From: Lineus longissimus
Taxonomy: Eukaryota > Nemertea > Pilidiophora > Heteronemertea > Lineidae
Length of the DNA stretch: 64,000 bases
Assembly: GCF_910592395.1 (NCBI RefSeq)
Contig: NC_088315.1
Location: 126,501 to 190,500 of the forward strand
Reading direction: 5' to 3'
The position numbers and the translations under genes are program-made. This document shows positions 47,679-58,803 of this stretch, piece after piece. Numbering within the stretch: the stretch's first letter is position 1; the number at the start of each line of letters is the position of its first letter. The notes below the pieces were generated by a model. It searched no databases. It was not told the DNA's origin and was given only the letters and a program-made list of their open reading frames with translations.

Positions 47679-48295
47679 TTCAATGTGCTCATGACGTGAC
47701 GAGAGCAAATCTCACGGGTGGGGCGGAAATTCGCCATATTGCTGATATCATCGGCGCCAACAACTGTTTCTTTTGACCCTGCCGGAGTCTTTCAAAACAA
47801 TAAATGATTGTGGTGACCCTGCTGACCTCGATTTTGAAAAACTTTTTAAAAAAGGTCATTCAAACGTTAAATCAACACCAAAGATAATCTTTTATATCAC
47901 TGAGGTATGTACATACGATATGTTGAGAAAAATCTGTACAACTATCGAAATATACGATTACTTGGAACTATTTCGGCTAATCACTTTGCCACCTGCGCGA
48001 CCTTGTCACTATTGTGGCGCGCTCGTTTGCATACCGCATTTAAGAGGCGAATAAAATCTCCATTTCAACATGAAAGCCTTGACGGTTCAGCGCTGAAGGT
48101 GTTTGACTGTGGATCGGCTGGTCACGGGTTCGACCCCCGGTGAATCTGCCGGATTTTTTTGATTTTTTTCTTCTTCCTTGTCTTGTTATCTAATCATCCA
48201 TGTACAGATGAAAACATTTTCATTATCATCATTATCATACCTCGCACCCAAACTTTTCAAACTGCAGCACATACTGATTCCGGGCGTTCGAGTAC
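47679..48295 (+). mobile_element. 617-bp tRNA-containing element, copy D
   Basis: Runs from ttcaatgtgctcatgacg to gttcgagtac, the same limits as copies A and B, and is very similar to them in spite of lying 20 kb away. It sits head to tail directly behind copy C. Confidence 0.68.
48076..48147 (+). pseudogene. tRNA-like domain, copy D
   Basis: Same sequence pattern as copy A: box A, GTG anticodon triplet and box B, followed by T7 within about 10 nt. Confidence 0.6.
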
Positions 48296-51200
48296 TACCG
48301 AGGATGGTTCGAATCGGCAGCTGGTATTTTCGAGGATACATTGGGGCAAAAAAGTATTAGTGTCGGGCCGTAAATTTTCCAATCAGAATTTGTCAAGGGT
48401 ATCCTGAGCTTCAGGCTTTTTATACTCCTTCGTCATATCGAGAGGCGGAGGATATTCAACACCACTGGTGCCTGATGTTTAAAGGGGTGCGCTGGTCGTT
48501 GACGTATGGAGGCGGGCAGAAGGAGATCAACCTGTTTGACCGATGTCCACGTGCTGCGACTGCAACTGGACGAATATCTGCCAACTCGTCAAGCATTGTC
48601 TCCTCGTTAAGCAATCTTTATGGAAATCACCTGAGCACATTGGGCCATTATCTTCATTGGGGCTGTCTTTAGGCAGGGTCAATGTAAGACTCTGATTTAG
48701 ATTAACCTGACGAAATGCAATACATATCTTTGAAATTATCTCCTCCTCAAAGGCCCTTCAGGTATAATTTCTCCTAAGTCCTCTAATAAATGCCTGTCGG
48801 CCCCCTGTGTTTCTATATATCGGGGACAGAGACATTGACATTCTAACCAGGTCCCTAGACCGGTTTATCTTCTCACCGCGCCACGGGAGTATCATGACAA
48901 GGTTCAGGTTTAAGGTCATCTGACGAATTGCGGTTCTTGCCCCGGGTGATACCGTGCCTTCATCACTAAATAAGACAGTGATTATGGTCGTTACAAGATA
49001 TCGCTCACTTTCGGTTCATCAGTACCATGTCTCAACTTACTGCTATGGGTATTGTTCAATCAGGTCATCATCTGCAAGGCTACGAGTAATCTCCCTAACG
49101 CTGCCTGACGCCCTTCACACCATGCGTATCAACCCTCGTATTGATTCCCTGTCCACTAGACCTCGCCACAAGTCAAGATCGCCATTCAATACACGACACC
49201 ATCCACCCGATGATTGCTCTCTCATCGAATGCTACAGACGTCCCCGTCCATCCACGATAAGCCCACAGAACAGGATATCTGTTGCTTACTCAGTACATTA
49301 AATATCAATTGGTCATTCAGGTATCAACTGCTGGAGGTCTAGGCTTGGTCTCACCTGATACCATTCAGTAGTATTATGGCCAATACTCACATTGGCGCGA
49401 GAGTAACGACTTTTGTAATTTATACAAATTCAATTCTTTCAGGGGTAAAATCTGCATCCGTCTCTGATATATTTGTGAGTGCAGTTCTCTGATATCAGCT
49501 CCTGCGCAAAGTAAATGATTCGGGTTAAGAAAGGGCAGCGATTCCCAACCTGATTATCAATCACTTTACGTGTTAATGGATATTTAAGGAGTTTTAGTTC
49601 CGCCCTTTCTCAGTCACCTTTTCTTTAAGGGCAAATGTTGTATACCATGATTGCATGTAAAGAAAGGGCAAGGATAGAATAGAATGGAATGAAAAGTTAT
49701 CGTTGCATAATCGTAGAAAAGTATTGATACCGGAAAGCAAGTCCAGCTGGATTTCAAATTACAGAGGAAGGGCGAGTCCCGCGATCAGGTGGCCATGCTT
49801 TTCCGGTTCCGCCGGAGGTTCGGTTTAGTTTCCAAATCTGAAAATAGTGGTGACACCTCAAAGTAGTCATATTCCTTCCATTCCTGTTGCTTGAGATCTA
49901 GCTTTCTGCTAGAGTAAGCACAGGTTATCTACCTCCACTCTCTGGCCATCAATCTGGAGTTAATATCGTAGCAGGCACATGTCAAATCCATATAAAGCTT
50001 GTAATTGCAACTGTCACTCAGACGGAGCCAGCCAACTATGTGGTCTTTCGGTTGATCATGTTCGCATCCTAGTCAAGTCCAGTCTCTTCACAATGAAACT
50101 CGACTGCGTGACTGAATACGGTCGCTGCAGATGCACATGTTTTCCCTGCACTGATGAGGTGGAACCAAAGTTATTCGTGGCATGGAGAATTTTCATTCAA
50201 ATTTTATTCTGTTGAATCACTATCATCGGTTTTTCTTCGCCTATATTTGCATTAGAGCTGGTAGATTTTCGCTGTAACATACTAATCAAACTGATATTGC
50301 GGCATTCCTGTGAACGCTGCTTGCACACAAATATGGCCAGTGGTTCCTGTGATCCGTCCAAAGTGCAGTTCTAACATACCCAGGGGTTAGGAATACGTCA
50401 TCGTGTACATTCTCATGAGATGCAGTCATGAGGGGGGGAGCGCAGCATCTACGGTTGTCAAGGAGGAACACGTAATGACGCATCATATGTCTGATAGAAT
50501 TGGTCATCAATCTTGAACAAATTGACAGGGGAGGTGAACCTGGTCATGCTATGCTCGGAACGGGCCTCACTATTGTCGGCCGATTACCTGGGACGCCGGC
50601 CTCATTGTTACAGGCAACGGGAAATGGGCCTTCCGAGGACACAATGACCCAGTCGGTCCAATGAAATGAAAGGAAATCGATGAGTTTACAAGTGGTTATC
50701 ATGATATAATAATGAGATTTCTCGAGGAAGATGCCATATGAGTGACGTATTGTTGTGGCGGGTGTGAAGTAAGGAAATCTCGACAAGTCCATCCAAAGCC
50801 AAAATAATCTTCAGCGCTTGGCTTGGCTTGGAGTAATACTCCTATATTGGTTTAGGGTTGGAACTATTTTGTGGTGGCAGTACATCCTCAAGTCAGGCCA
50901 TTCCAGGCAGTATCAAGGCTCGACAAGGCACGACAAGGCTTTTTGAGCATGTATGTGTTACCCGGTTAACTCAAACTGATTGATGTCAACTGAGCCTGCT
51001 CTGTGCCGCCTTCAACTCAACACGCAAATCTCCAACCAGATGGAAATTTCATTGGAAATTTCATCGGCTCAATGTTTCAATTGAAAACATGACTTAGATT
51101 ATTTTTTGTGACATTATTTTTAAGGATGAGGCCCTTGGTGACGGGTATTGTAATGAACATGGATCTAATTCCTTGCTGGTGACAGTTCGAGATTGAATTC

Positions 51201-53154
51201 ATTGGAATGTTAGCGGCGGGATGCACGATACGAATGATGGATTGGCTATAGGCTCCGGATGGATCAGGGCGGCGAGTTCATCGACTGGCTAGGTTCAGGA
51301 TGGATCAGGGCGGCGAGTTCATCGACTGGGTCTCATCTCGTTTCCACTAGTCTATCGCGCAGAAGGAGCTAAAGTAGGGGGCACATAGAGGAAACCCTTT
51401 TTTCAGAAGATGAGGTTATTCATCTTGACATCGGATCCTGGCACCACCTCCCCCACCCCCCGCATGGCTGTTGATGGCATGAGGCTTGTGAATCACCACG
51501 TTCTTTCTCTTGAGCGGAAACTAACCACGGCGTTCATGCAGTAAACACCCTCCCACACTGCTGAGCCCGTAGTTCCCAACTGCACCACTCATACACGCAC
51601 ACAGATCCGGTCTCTCATGCTTGTATTGGGTAATGAATTGCCAGAGAAAGAACGAGAATAGCAATTTCTGCGTGAGAAACAACGCTGGTATGCGTATCAT
51701 AAAAAGCCAATGTGACAAAAATATATTTAGTGAATGCATCTTAACCAATCTTTATCCAGCAACAGCGGTTCCCATATCAGAGTTTGAAGGAAATTACCAT
51801 GCAGCCATTGTCCGTTCTTGGCCGTTCATCACGTGAGCGGCTTCCTTGTTAGTCTATCATTTATCATTGTGATAATCTCCCTCGCAAATCAACTATTTGG
51901 AGCTGAACAAGGCAGGTGTGTAACGGATGGGGTGAGGGCACCAGTCGAATTTAACAAGTCACGAATCAATGATTGCTGGGACGTAAAAAAGGCTAGGGTA
52001 CTGCATGGAATAGAGGTTTCAGCAGTTGGGCGGATAGAAACTGCGATTGCCACTGAATGACCTATGAAATTATACTGAAGCAGTGTTTCTTCACAACCAT
52101 ATGCAATTGAAGTTATTCTTTTAAGAAAAACTCAAATCTCAGTGTTGGCCATTCAATCAAGACGATCAACCCGTGGTGAGAACACCTGTCTATCACAGGA
52201 GTTGAGAAGCCTTCTCGCTTTGTGCGACAGCATAACTAGTGAAGCGCTTCATTAAACAAGACGTGATCTATCATAGTAAAGTCGCTTACACCATTCAAGA
52301 TAATGCGCCCCCGTCATCCATCAACATCAACATCATACCATCAGATCGGGATGAAAATGACGAATACTCCTGCCAGTTCCACATCGCCAACGCCACCTCA
52401 TTACAAGTAGGGGTTTTGAAAGTCTTTTCTTCTACTTTTCTTTTCTGCTCAAAATGAACCAACAATCAGAATGTAGGAGATATGGGAGATGGCAGGCCAA
52501 CGTTCCTTTTATGAAGTGGGAAGTCGATTCCATTCATCCCTACCATGCACAGTCAAGTATTCCATGGCATTTGCTCTGTCCCTCACAAGACGGCGTTGCA
52601 AGTGTCTTGCCTTTCCTTGATCGTAATTTTGCAGAGGAGACAACAGCCTAACACCACGTAGCCTTTCTCAAGTTTTTCACATTTATTTTTGCACGTGACG
52701 TCGTGTTATGGCGCTCAAATCAAGGTTTCCATCATCTACCGATTATCTTTCGACATAACTGGACCGGAAAAACATTTTGCAGTCTTGACACACTGAGTGA
52801 ATTGGAGCAGGCCTACAATCTGCTGACCTTGTTAGATAGGAACAGGCCCCCGAATGAGCCGTTTCCCCGGATGTAACACAACATGAATCCCATTAAGAGA
52901 CTACCAACAAACCCGGGTACCCGGCTGTGTAGGATAACGACAATGCTTCGAAGTTCTTTTGAAATGTGTCGGTGTAACGTTTTTTTCAGTGCTCCCCATA
53001 CCTCGGTATTTCCATCTAATAGACAGCTAGGGAGACCGTTGTCACAGAGAGCAGCGTGCCTTAACAACGCGGTCAGCGGTCAGAAACGAACACAGTCGAA
53101 GACAAAACACCAATTCTTTGTGTAATGTGGCGATCTTCTTCAATGAGTCTGCCA
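48296..53154. other. Long non-coding stretch
   Basis: No gene recognised. A 32-bp phrase (ggatggatcagggcggcgag...) is directly duplicated at 51257 and 51298, a spacing of 41 bp. The right end is the probable 3' UTR of the minus-strand GPCR, with TTTATT (AATAAA on the minus strand) at 52682-52687. Confidence 0.45.
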
Positions 53155-54213
53155 TCAGAATCTAATGCCAGCAATACTGCTAACGTCGTCATTCGTTCGT
53201 GATTGCGATGTTGTTGTTGCTGTGTTTTCGGGTAAATGACTGTTCTCCACTCTGAAAGGGCGCAGTAGTTTCCCAAACGCGAGTCGGAACTCTTGGCTTC
53301 TAAAAGCGTAGACAAGCGGGTTGAGCGCAGACGACAACAGCATCGAACTGTAACCAAAGTTGTCGAGAATAAACAATGTAGTGCTGAAACTATGGTTTTT
53401 CATGATAGCAATCGAGATACTTAAGCTCGTCCCCCAACAGATGATAAAGATGGCCATGATCAAGAACAACATTTTTGCCGCCTTCAGATCTTTCAGACTA
53501 GGTCTGTGACCATGGATATCCCGGGCTCCTTCCTGTTTCACGATCCTCACAAAATGTGACTTTGCAACCAGGAAAATGTAAACATAAATCCCGACTATGA
53601 TGCACAATACTATAACCACAGCAACCATACCAGCTAAGGCAAAGACATTGTCGCTAACGTAAATAGGAAAACAGCCAACATGCTCGTCCCAGTCGTGGAG
53701 CCCACAGTAATGGAGCAATGTAAGTGCGATTAACAACACCACTATCCCCGCCTGCCCCCAGAGTACCCTTCTTTTTGTTATGATGCTTGGGTAGCGCAGT
53801 GGCCAGCGTATCGCAACCAGTCGGTCCAGGGCAACAAACAGGAGGTCTATGATGGACATACAGGCACCGAAGTTGATGACGGCGATGTTTATCAAGCAGG
53901 CATGTTTACTCCTGAACCCAACCATTGAATGGATGACAATCATGCCACAAATACAGCCAACTCCAATCAGAATATCTGCGGCCGCAAGACTAGCGAGCAG
54001 GTAGTTCGTCAAGGTCCTCCTGAGTTTGGGATGCCGACAGAAAGCTATAAGTACTAATCCATTTCCGAAGAATATGCACAAGATGAGAATACTCTTTATG
54101 GTTACCATCGTTACTGCAGCTGTTATGTCAGATTTGTTGAACTCGGCCCATAGCATCCCTGGAATCAAAACATCCGATGGATCAGAAGTTAGGGTAAGGA
54201 TTGTTGTGTTCAT
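53155..54213 (-). CDS. Adenosine-receptor-like class A GPCR 1 (single exon)
   Basis: 352 residues from the ATG at 54211-54213; the open frame continues upstream only to a non-ATG codon. Seven TM segments: GNGLVLIAFC (N51, 1.50), LASLAAADILIG (D80, 2.50), cysteine C106 before TM3, and DRLVAIRWPLRYPSIITKRR at the TM3/loop 2 border (DRL in place of DRY, R131). TM5 has no proline. A basic loop-3 motif PSLKDLKAAKML leads into TM6, which reads FIICWGTSL. TM7 has SSALNPLVYAFRS (intact NPxxY). N-glycosylation sites N2TT and N26KS. The TNYxLxSLAAAD pattern, (P)LRY and lack of the TM5 proline recall adenosine and related MECA-group receptors (family knowledge). The CWGT in place of CWLP removes the usual TM6 kink proline. 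Ligand unknown. Divergently arranged with its paralogue at 55655. Confidence 0.88.
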   Translation of the reverse strand: MNTTILTLTSDPSDVLIPGMLWAEFNKSDITAAVTMVTIKSILILCIFFGNGLVLIAFCRHPKLRRTLTNYLLASLAAADILIGVGCICGMIVIHSMVGFRSKHACLINIAVINFGACMSIIDLLFVALDRLVAIRWPLRYPSIITKRRVLWGQAGIVVLLIALTLLHYCGLHDWDEHVGCFPIYVSDNVFALAGMVAVVIVLCIIVGIYVYIFLVAKSHFVRIVKQEGARDIHGHRPSLKDLKAAKMLFLIMAIFIICWGTSLSISIAIMKNHSFSTTLFILDNFGYSSMLLSSALNPLVYAFRSQEFRLAFGKLLRPFRVENSHLPENTATTTSQSRTNDDVSSIAGIRF

Positions 54214-54280
54214 AACCGTAATGAACTTGCATTTGACACGACAACAAAAGTTTTGCTTATACTTGCTTTTCACCCGTTCT

Positions 54281-54360
54281 ATACGTCACCAGTCGCTGTG
54301 CTCTACATCACCAGCCGCTGTGCTATACGTCACCAACCGATGTGCGTTATGTCATCAATG
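54281..54360. repeat. 22-bp imperfect tandem repeat, about four copies
   Basis: atacgtcacc, ctacatcacc, atacgtcacc and ttatgtcatc start at 54281, 54303, 54325 and 54347, exactly 22 bp apart, with cgctgtgct-like words between. The repeat lies just upstream of the start codon of the minus-strand GPCR, so it may fall in its 5' UTR or promoter. Confidence 0.75.
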
Positions 54361-55432
54361 GCTTTATAGCTTGTCCTTATCACCTGCCGGCGACAAGGTG
54401 CTCTGCATTCCTGAGCACCACGGAAACTCAATACATCACCACATCGACGGTATTTAGAGGCGTCATCCAACTTGTCATCTTCAAAGGTGGTACAGGTTAA
54501 TTAAATCCACAATCATCTGTCATAGTGTGGCAGCCATATTGTGATTTCGTACTTGTCTCTGTTGATGCTCCATGTATTTCGTTTACGATACCAGTATTCG
54601 AAGAGTGAGCGTGATATAATTCACGATGTCCACAAAGCGATGCTACCCACAGTTGGATGTCAGGAAAAGTATCTCTGCAGGAAAAAAAGTCCTGTTTCTA
54701 TTTCAAGCATAATAATAGTTTTCGTTATCGCTGGTTAAAGGTAGACGAATATCTAGCTGTATCGATAAAGAGCCTCTCCAACTTGCCCTGATCAAAGTGC
54801 TGCTCTCCTTACCAGTGACTTATCATTGTAGCAGTTTTCAATCATTCAAGGCTTGAGAAGTTTTTTGGAGTGGTGAACTTGTTCCAGAGTGCAGTGGCAG
54901 CGTTTGTAGAAGTCCGATCTCAATATTTTAGTTTTGATTAGCGAGGGACAAGGCGCTCTTATCAGGACAACCTTGTAGGCAGACACTCGTCCCTACCCTC
55001 AGTAATGATTGTGTGGATTTTTTAGACAAACTTCTCAAGGATTTAAAAGAGATTCTGAATGAAGCCAAATTTTAGCCTTAATAAACAACTAACTTTTATT
55101 AGTTTATCTCGTGTAGCTAAAGACAAGGTAAACACATGAAACTTTGGATAGGATGTTTACCCAGCTGTGGGATCCCGCACACCATGTTAACCAACAGCTA
55201 TATTTCTATCGTATGTGCTGTGCAGGGTGCAAGTTAAGCAAGCCTTCAGCTTGGGATGAGGTTGTCCAACCTTGATGCGGTGATAACAGAACTGATTGCA
55301 AATATTGCTACAACCTGCTGGTTTCATGATGTGCTCTATCAGTGAAAGTGATCGGAACTGACGCCGATGACTAAAAGTATAACCGGAAATACCATCAGGG
55401 CAGTTCCTTGATAGATGTCACTAGTGCCTTTA
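54361..55432. other. Intergenic region between divergent GPCR paralogues
   Basis: No gene recognised; it presumably contains promoter elements of both genes, which I cannot locate. Confidence 0.4.
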
Positions 55433-55510
55433 ACTTCACAATATGGCGGGAGTGTTCAGAACGAATCCTTTCACTTCACAATACGGCGGGAGTGTTCGGG
55501 ACGAATCCTA
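55433..55510 (+). repeat. 40-bp direct duplication containing ATGGCGG-like words
   Basis: acttcacaatatggcgggag at 55433 recurs as acttcacaatacggcgggag at 55473, each followed by tgttc-g-acgaatcct. aatATGGCGGg resembles the YY1-type core-promoter motif, and the pair lies about 150-220 bp before the next GPCR start. A regulatory role is inference. Confidence 0.65.
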
Positions 55511-55654
55511 CGGATGCTGCCGCGTGTGGAAATTAAAGTCTTCAAAAAGGATCAAGCAGTGTTCGTTGTAATGCAGCTAACTCGTTGATGTTTACCATCC
55601 TGGGCAACTTGTGACCTTCGGTTGGACGTCAGAGGTCAAGTACAGGTTAAGATC

Positions 55655-56719
55655 ATGGACTGGAACACAACTGCTGGCAGACTCCCGGCGTCCAAGGCGC
55701 CAAATGAAACCATCGATCCATGGTCAGCAGAGCACACGTCTGTAAGAGCAGTCTTCATAATACTTCTAACACTAGAATGTGCAGCAATGTTGTGCTTATT
55801 CTTCGGGAATACGTTAGTTATAGTCGCATTCTGTCGTTTTTCTAAAGTCCGCAAGACGATGACGAATTATTTCCTATTCGGTTTAGCCGTTGCAGACATT
55901 TCCTTTGGATTGGGCTCGATTTTTGGTGTTGTTGAAATTCACCTCGGGGTTTGGTACAACCACAAATATACCTGTCTGGTAAATGAAGCATTAACAGTCC
56001 TTTCTCTTCACATGACCGTGTTTAGTCTGTTCGGTGTGGCTGTCGACCGACTGATTGCAATAGCATGGCCGTTTTTCTACCCAGCCATCGTAACAGGAAA
56101 ACGTGTCCTCGTCATCAATATTATAGCTTGGATTCTGTTCGCTGCTGTAGCTTCTTTGCCTCTTTTTGGAGTCAACAACTGGGACGCCGCCATTGGTTGT
56201 TTCCCGTTTTATGTTCTCAAAAAGAACTTTCTTATCGTCTCGGCTTCAAGCAGCTGTGTGTTATTGTGCATAACATTCGGAATATACGTTTATATCTTTC
56301 GTGTTGCAAAGTGTCACTTTGAGAGCATGGTGAAGGACGGGGTATACCGGAAAAGCAACGGACACAAACCGAGCCTTACCGACTTGAAAGCGGCGAAGAT
56401 GCTGCTGGTGATAGTCGCCGTGTTTGTTGTGTGTTGGGGAACAGGTTTTTGTACCTTAGGCGTCGTTATCGGTCGACGGGTCAGCAAAACTACCTCCTTC
56501 ATCCTAGAGTTTTTTACCCACATTTTACTTCTACTGTCATCCGCTCTCAACCCGCTTATCTACAGTTTAAAGAGCCACGAGTTCCGATTGGCGTTTCAAA
56601 AGCTTTTGAGGCGTGGCGGAGTGGTGAATGATCATGACCTGGATAGTACATGCACAACGAGAAGTTCCCAATCAGTAGTGGATGCGAACGTTGTCGTAAA
56701 GGATGACGCGAAATACTAA
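55655..56719 (+). CDS. Adenosine-receptor-like class A GPCR 2 (single exon)
   Basis: 354 residues from the first ATG in frame (55655); the frame extends upstream without an ATG. Motifs: GNTLVIVAFC (N52), LFGLAVADISFG in TM2, YTCLVNEAL with the pre-TM3 cysteine, VAVDRLIAIAWPFFYPAIVTGKR (DRL), an extracellular loop 2 cysteine in IGCFPFYV, a TM5 without proline ending GIYVYIFRVAK, loop-3 motif PSLTDLKAAKML, TM6 VVCWGTGF, and TM7 SSALNPLIYSLKS. Possible N-glycosylation at N4 and N17. The protein is clearly a paralogue of the neighbours at 53-54 kb and 57.7 kb, with shared loop 3, CWGT and DRL. TGKR after PAIV resembles the TGTR of vertebrate adenosine receptors. Ligand not deducible. A poly(A) signal lies about 300 bp after the stop. 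Confidence 0.88.
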   Translation: MDWNTTAGRLPASKAPNETIDPWSAEHTSVRAVFIILLTLECAAMLCLFFGNTLVIVAFCRFSKVRKTMTNYFLFGLAVADISFGLGSIFGVVEIHLGVWYNHKYTCLVNEALTVLSLHMTVFSLFGVAVDRLIAIAWPFFYPAIVTGKRVLVINIIAWILFAAVASLPLFGVNNWDAAIGCFPFYVLKKNFLIVSASSSCVLLCITFGIYVYIFRVAKCHFESMVKDGVYRKSNGHKPSLTDLKAAKMLLVIVAVFVVCWGTGFCTLGVVIGRRVSKTTSFILEFFTHILLLLSSALNPLIYSLKSHEFRLAFQKLLRRGGVVNDHDLDSTCTTRSSQSVVDANVVVKDDAKY

Positions 56720-57022
56720 AGGCCGGTCACCAAATTCGTGTTTTACGCCGCGATTTATAATTAGTTAATCGGCATTGCGACTGTGTTTGCTCAGACCAAC
56801 GATAAACAGTTAAACTATCAAATGCCGGTGAAAATCTGCCGTCAAATACCAAATCGTGGCAAGACACTCTAGGATGGAGTGAGGACTTCGAGATGAGACA
56901 ACGCGAGAGGACACACTGGCCGGACAACTGGGTACGTCCGCGAAGACGAATTGTAACATTCTGTACGATACTGTTTTTACTATTGCTACAGCACCGATAT
57001 ATTGTACAATGCCGCCTTTGCT

Positions 57023-57028
57023 AATAAA
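57023..57028 (+). terminator. AATAAA poly(A) signal of GPCR 2
   Basis: aataaa in gctaataaaatgtaattg, about 300 bp downstream of the GPCR 2 stop codon and well before the next gene. Cleavage would follow within about 30 bp. Confidence 0.55.
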
Positions 57029-57668
57029 ATGTAATTGATATTTGAATTGGTTTGTTTTTGCCTTTCACAGATTTCCCAGAAAGAAATATAATGAGAATTG
57101 CTGCTTAGGCAAACCCTTTACTGCACCAGGACAACAGAAAGTCTTCGTTGAAAGAATGAACAAGTACTCTTGCAGTGGGATGTGTTTGCAAGGTCGGCCC
57201 TATTGTCTTCTGATGATTCAATCGGGTTGTTCTATGACCCGCTCATTGGACTTAGCTGCGATTGACGTTCATGGACTACGGGCACATTCCGAGATTTAGT
57301 CTCGGATCCTGGTCGGGTCCGCAACAGACGGAATCAGGCAATGCGGATGGACAAGAAGCCTACTGCTGCCATCTGAGAACTAACAAAATGAACGAAATGT
57401 CGAGAGCGAGAGAGGAATGAGATGTGACCAGGGAGTCTCCTCCATGAGGCCAAGACGGGACACCAACAGGTGTAGATGTTAATGCAATGCAATCAGATGT
57501 TTGTTTTCCAGATCTATAAACTATTACTAATAGATAAGCTTACTGCAAATATCCGGCAGTTAACATAATAATATATTCATTTTAAAGAAGGACGTTGAAA
57601 TTTACGGGAAGGAGTCGTTGCAGGTCGGATAGACCTCTGTGAACTAAACACGACCATCAAGCGAGCGA

Positions 57669-58679
57669 ATGATGGGGTCTGATAGCACCACTCCCATTTC
57701 TTTAACCGCCAATACAACCACAGGAGACCTCGTCGCTGGTATTGGTTGGTTTTGGTCGATCTCTGCACCTGGCACCATATCGGCTATCGTTTTAATAACA
57801 ATCCAAACCATCTTGACGTTATGTGTGCTGTTCGGAAATGGATTAGTTGTAGTTGCTTTCTGGCGATTTAAAAGGCTGCGCATCTCCAAGACGAACTACT
57901 TTCTCTCCAGCCTCGCTGCCTGCGATCTTCTCTACGGTTTATCTGTTAGTTTTGGCCTTGCTGTAGTTTACTTGGATGTTCTGAGCAGGAATAAGTATGT
58001 GTGTCTTGTTCACAGTACTGCCACATCCATATGGATTGCAATGTCTGTGTTCAGTCTCTTCTGTATAGCTGTGGACCGTTTGATTGCAGTCGCGTGGCCG
58101 TTTCGCTATCCGAACATCGTAACAAGGAAAAGCGTGATTATCACCAAGGGAGTATTCTTCGTTCTCACCCTTGTGGTTTCTTCCCTCCCTATTTTTGGAG
58201 TCAACGAATGGCACAACATAGCCAGATGTATTCCTCCGCGTGTTTTATCGCCAGTTTATATCATCACATGTTCAATTTTTACGTGTCTTCTAATGTTCAT
58301 CACGCTGGGGATCTACTTTTACATCTTTCGAATTGCGCAGTCACATTTTGCGAGGATAATCGATCAGGAAGGAACGCGTGACGCCAATGGATACCATCGA
58401 CCCAGTCTCAAAGATCTTAAGGCGGCCAAAATGTTGTTGTTGGTTGTGATCATTTTCATCGTCTGCTGGGGGACGAGTTTTTGTTTAATGGCCGTCATTA
58501 TCAGTAACCATGGTTACAGCCTTAGTATTTTCATCATGGAACACTTTGGTTACTGTTCGATTCTTCTGTCGTCTGCTCTTAACCCGCTTGTTTACGATTT
58601 TAGAAGTGACGAGTTCCGATGGGCGTTTGGGAAACTTTTGAGACGCCACTCAGTCGCGGTGGATGCACCTGAAAGGTAA
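57669..58679 (+). CDS. Adenosine-receptor-like class A GPCR 3 (single exon)
   Basis: 336 residues starting MMGSD; either of the two adjacent ATGs could be used. Motifs: LFGNGLVVVAFW in TM1, SSLAACDLLYGL in TM2, KYVCLVHS with the pre-TM3 cysteine, CIAVDRLIAVAWPFRYPNIVTRK (DRL), SSLPIFGVNEW, ARCIPPRV with the loop 2 cysteine, GIYFYIFRIAQSHF ending a TM5 without proline, PSLKDLKAAKML, IVCWGTSFC in TM6, and SSALNPLVYDFRS in TM7. NTT near residue 15 may be glycosylated. It is closer to GPCR 1 in the C-terminal half (RSDEFRWAFGKLLR against RSQEFRLAFGKLLR). Same strand as GPCR 2 and 0.95 kb behind it, consistent with tandem duplication. Ligand unknown. Confidence 0.88.
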   Translation: MMGSDSTTPISLTANTTTGDLVAGIGWFWSISAPGTISAIVLITIQTILTLCVLFGNGLVVVAFWRFKRLRISKTNYFLSSLAACDLLYGLSVSFGLAVVYLDVLSRNKYVCLVHSTATSIWIAMSVFSLFCIAVDRLIAVAWPFRYPNIVTRKSVIITKGVFFVLTLVVSSLPIFGVNEWHNIARCIPPRVLSPVYIITCSIFTCLLMFITLGIYFYIFRIAQSHFARIIDQEGTRDANGYHRPSLKDLKAAKMLLLVVIIFIVCWGTSFCLMAVIISNHGYSLSIFIMEHFGYCSILLSSALNPLVYDFRSDEFRWAFGKLLRRHSVAVDAPER

Positions 58680-58728
58680 ACATGACCGAACCGATTCGAT
58701 CCAGTGATTCTTGTACTCGTTAAACCAT

Positions 58729-58803
58729 AATATTCTGTGAAACCACTGTTTAAAACAATGGTTCAACATCATTTATATGACGTCAGCATTTTCACAGAAT
58801 ATT
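58729..58803. repeat. Nested inverted repeat 50 bp after the GPCR 3 stop
   Basis: aatattctgtgaaa (58729-58742) and tttcacagaatatt (58790-58803) are perfect 14-bp reverse complements. Between them, aaccactgttt/aaacaatggtt forms a second, inner inverted repeat with one mismatch. A CRE palindrome tgacgtca lies at about 58778-58785. Either a MITE relic or a structured 3'-UTR element. Confidence 0.7.

Noticed and set aside
27144-48054. An 83-codon open frame repeated at 27144-27395, 27952-28203 and 47773-48054, suggesting a conserved small protein
   Set aside because: The frame is conserved only because the surrounding 618-bp repeat is. It is broken in copy C, overlaps no recognisable domain, and the copies are too recent to show selection.
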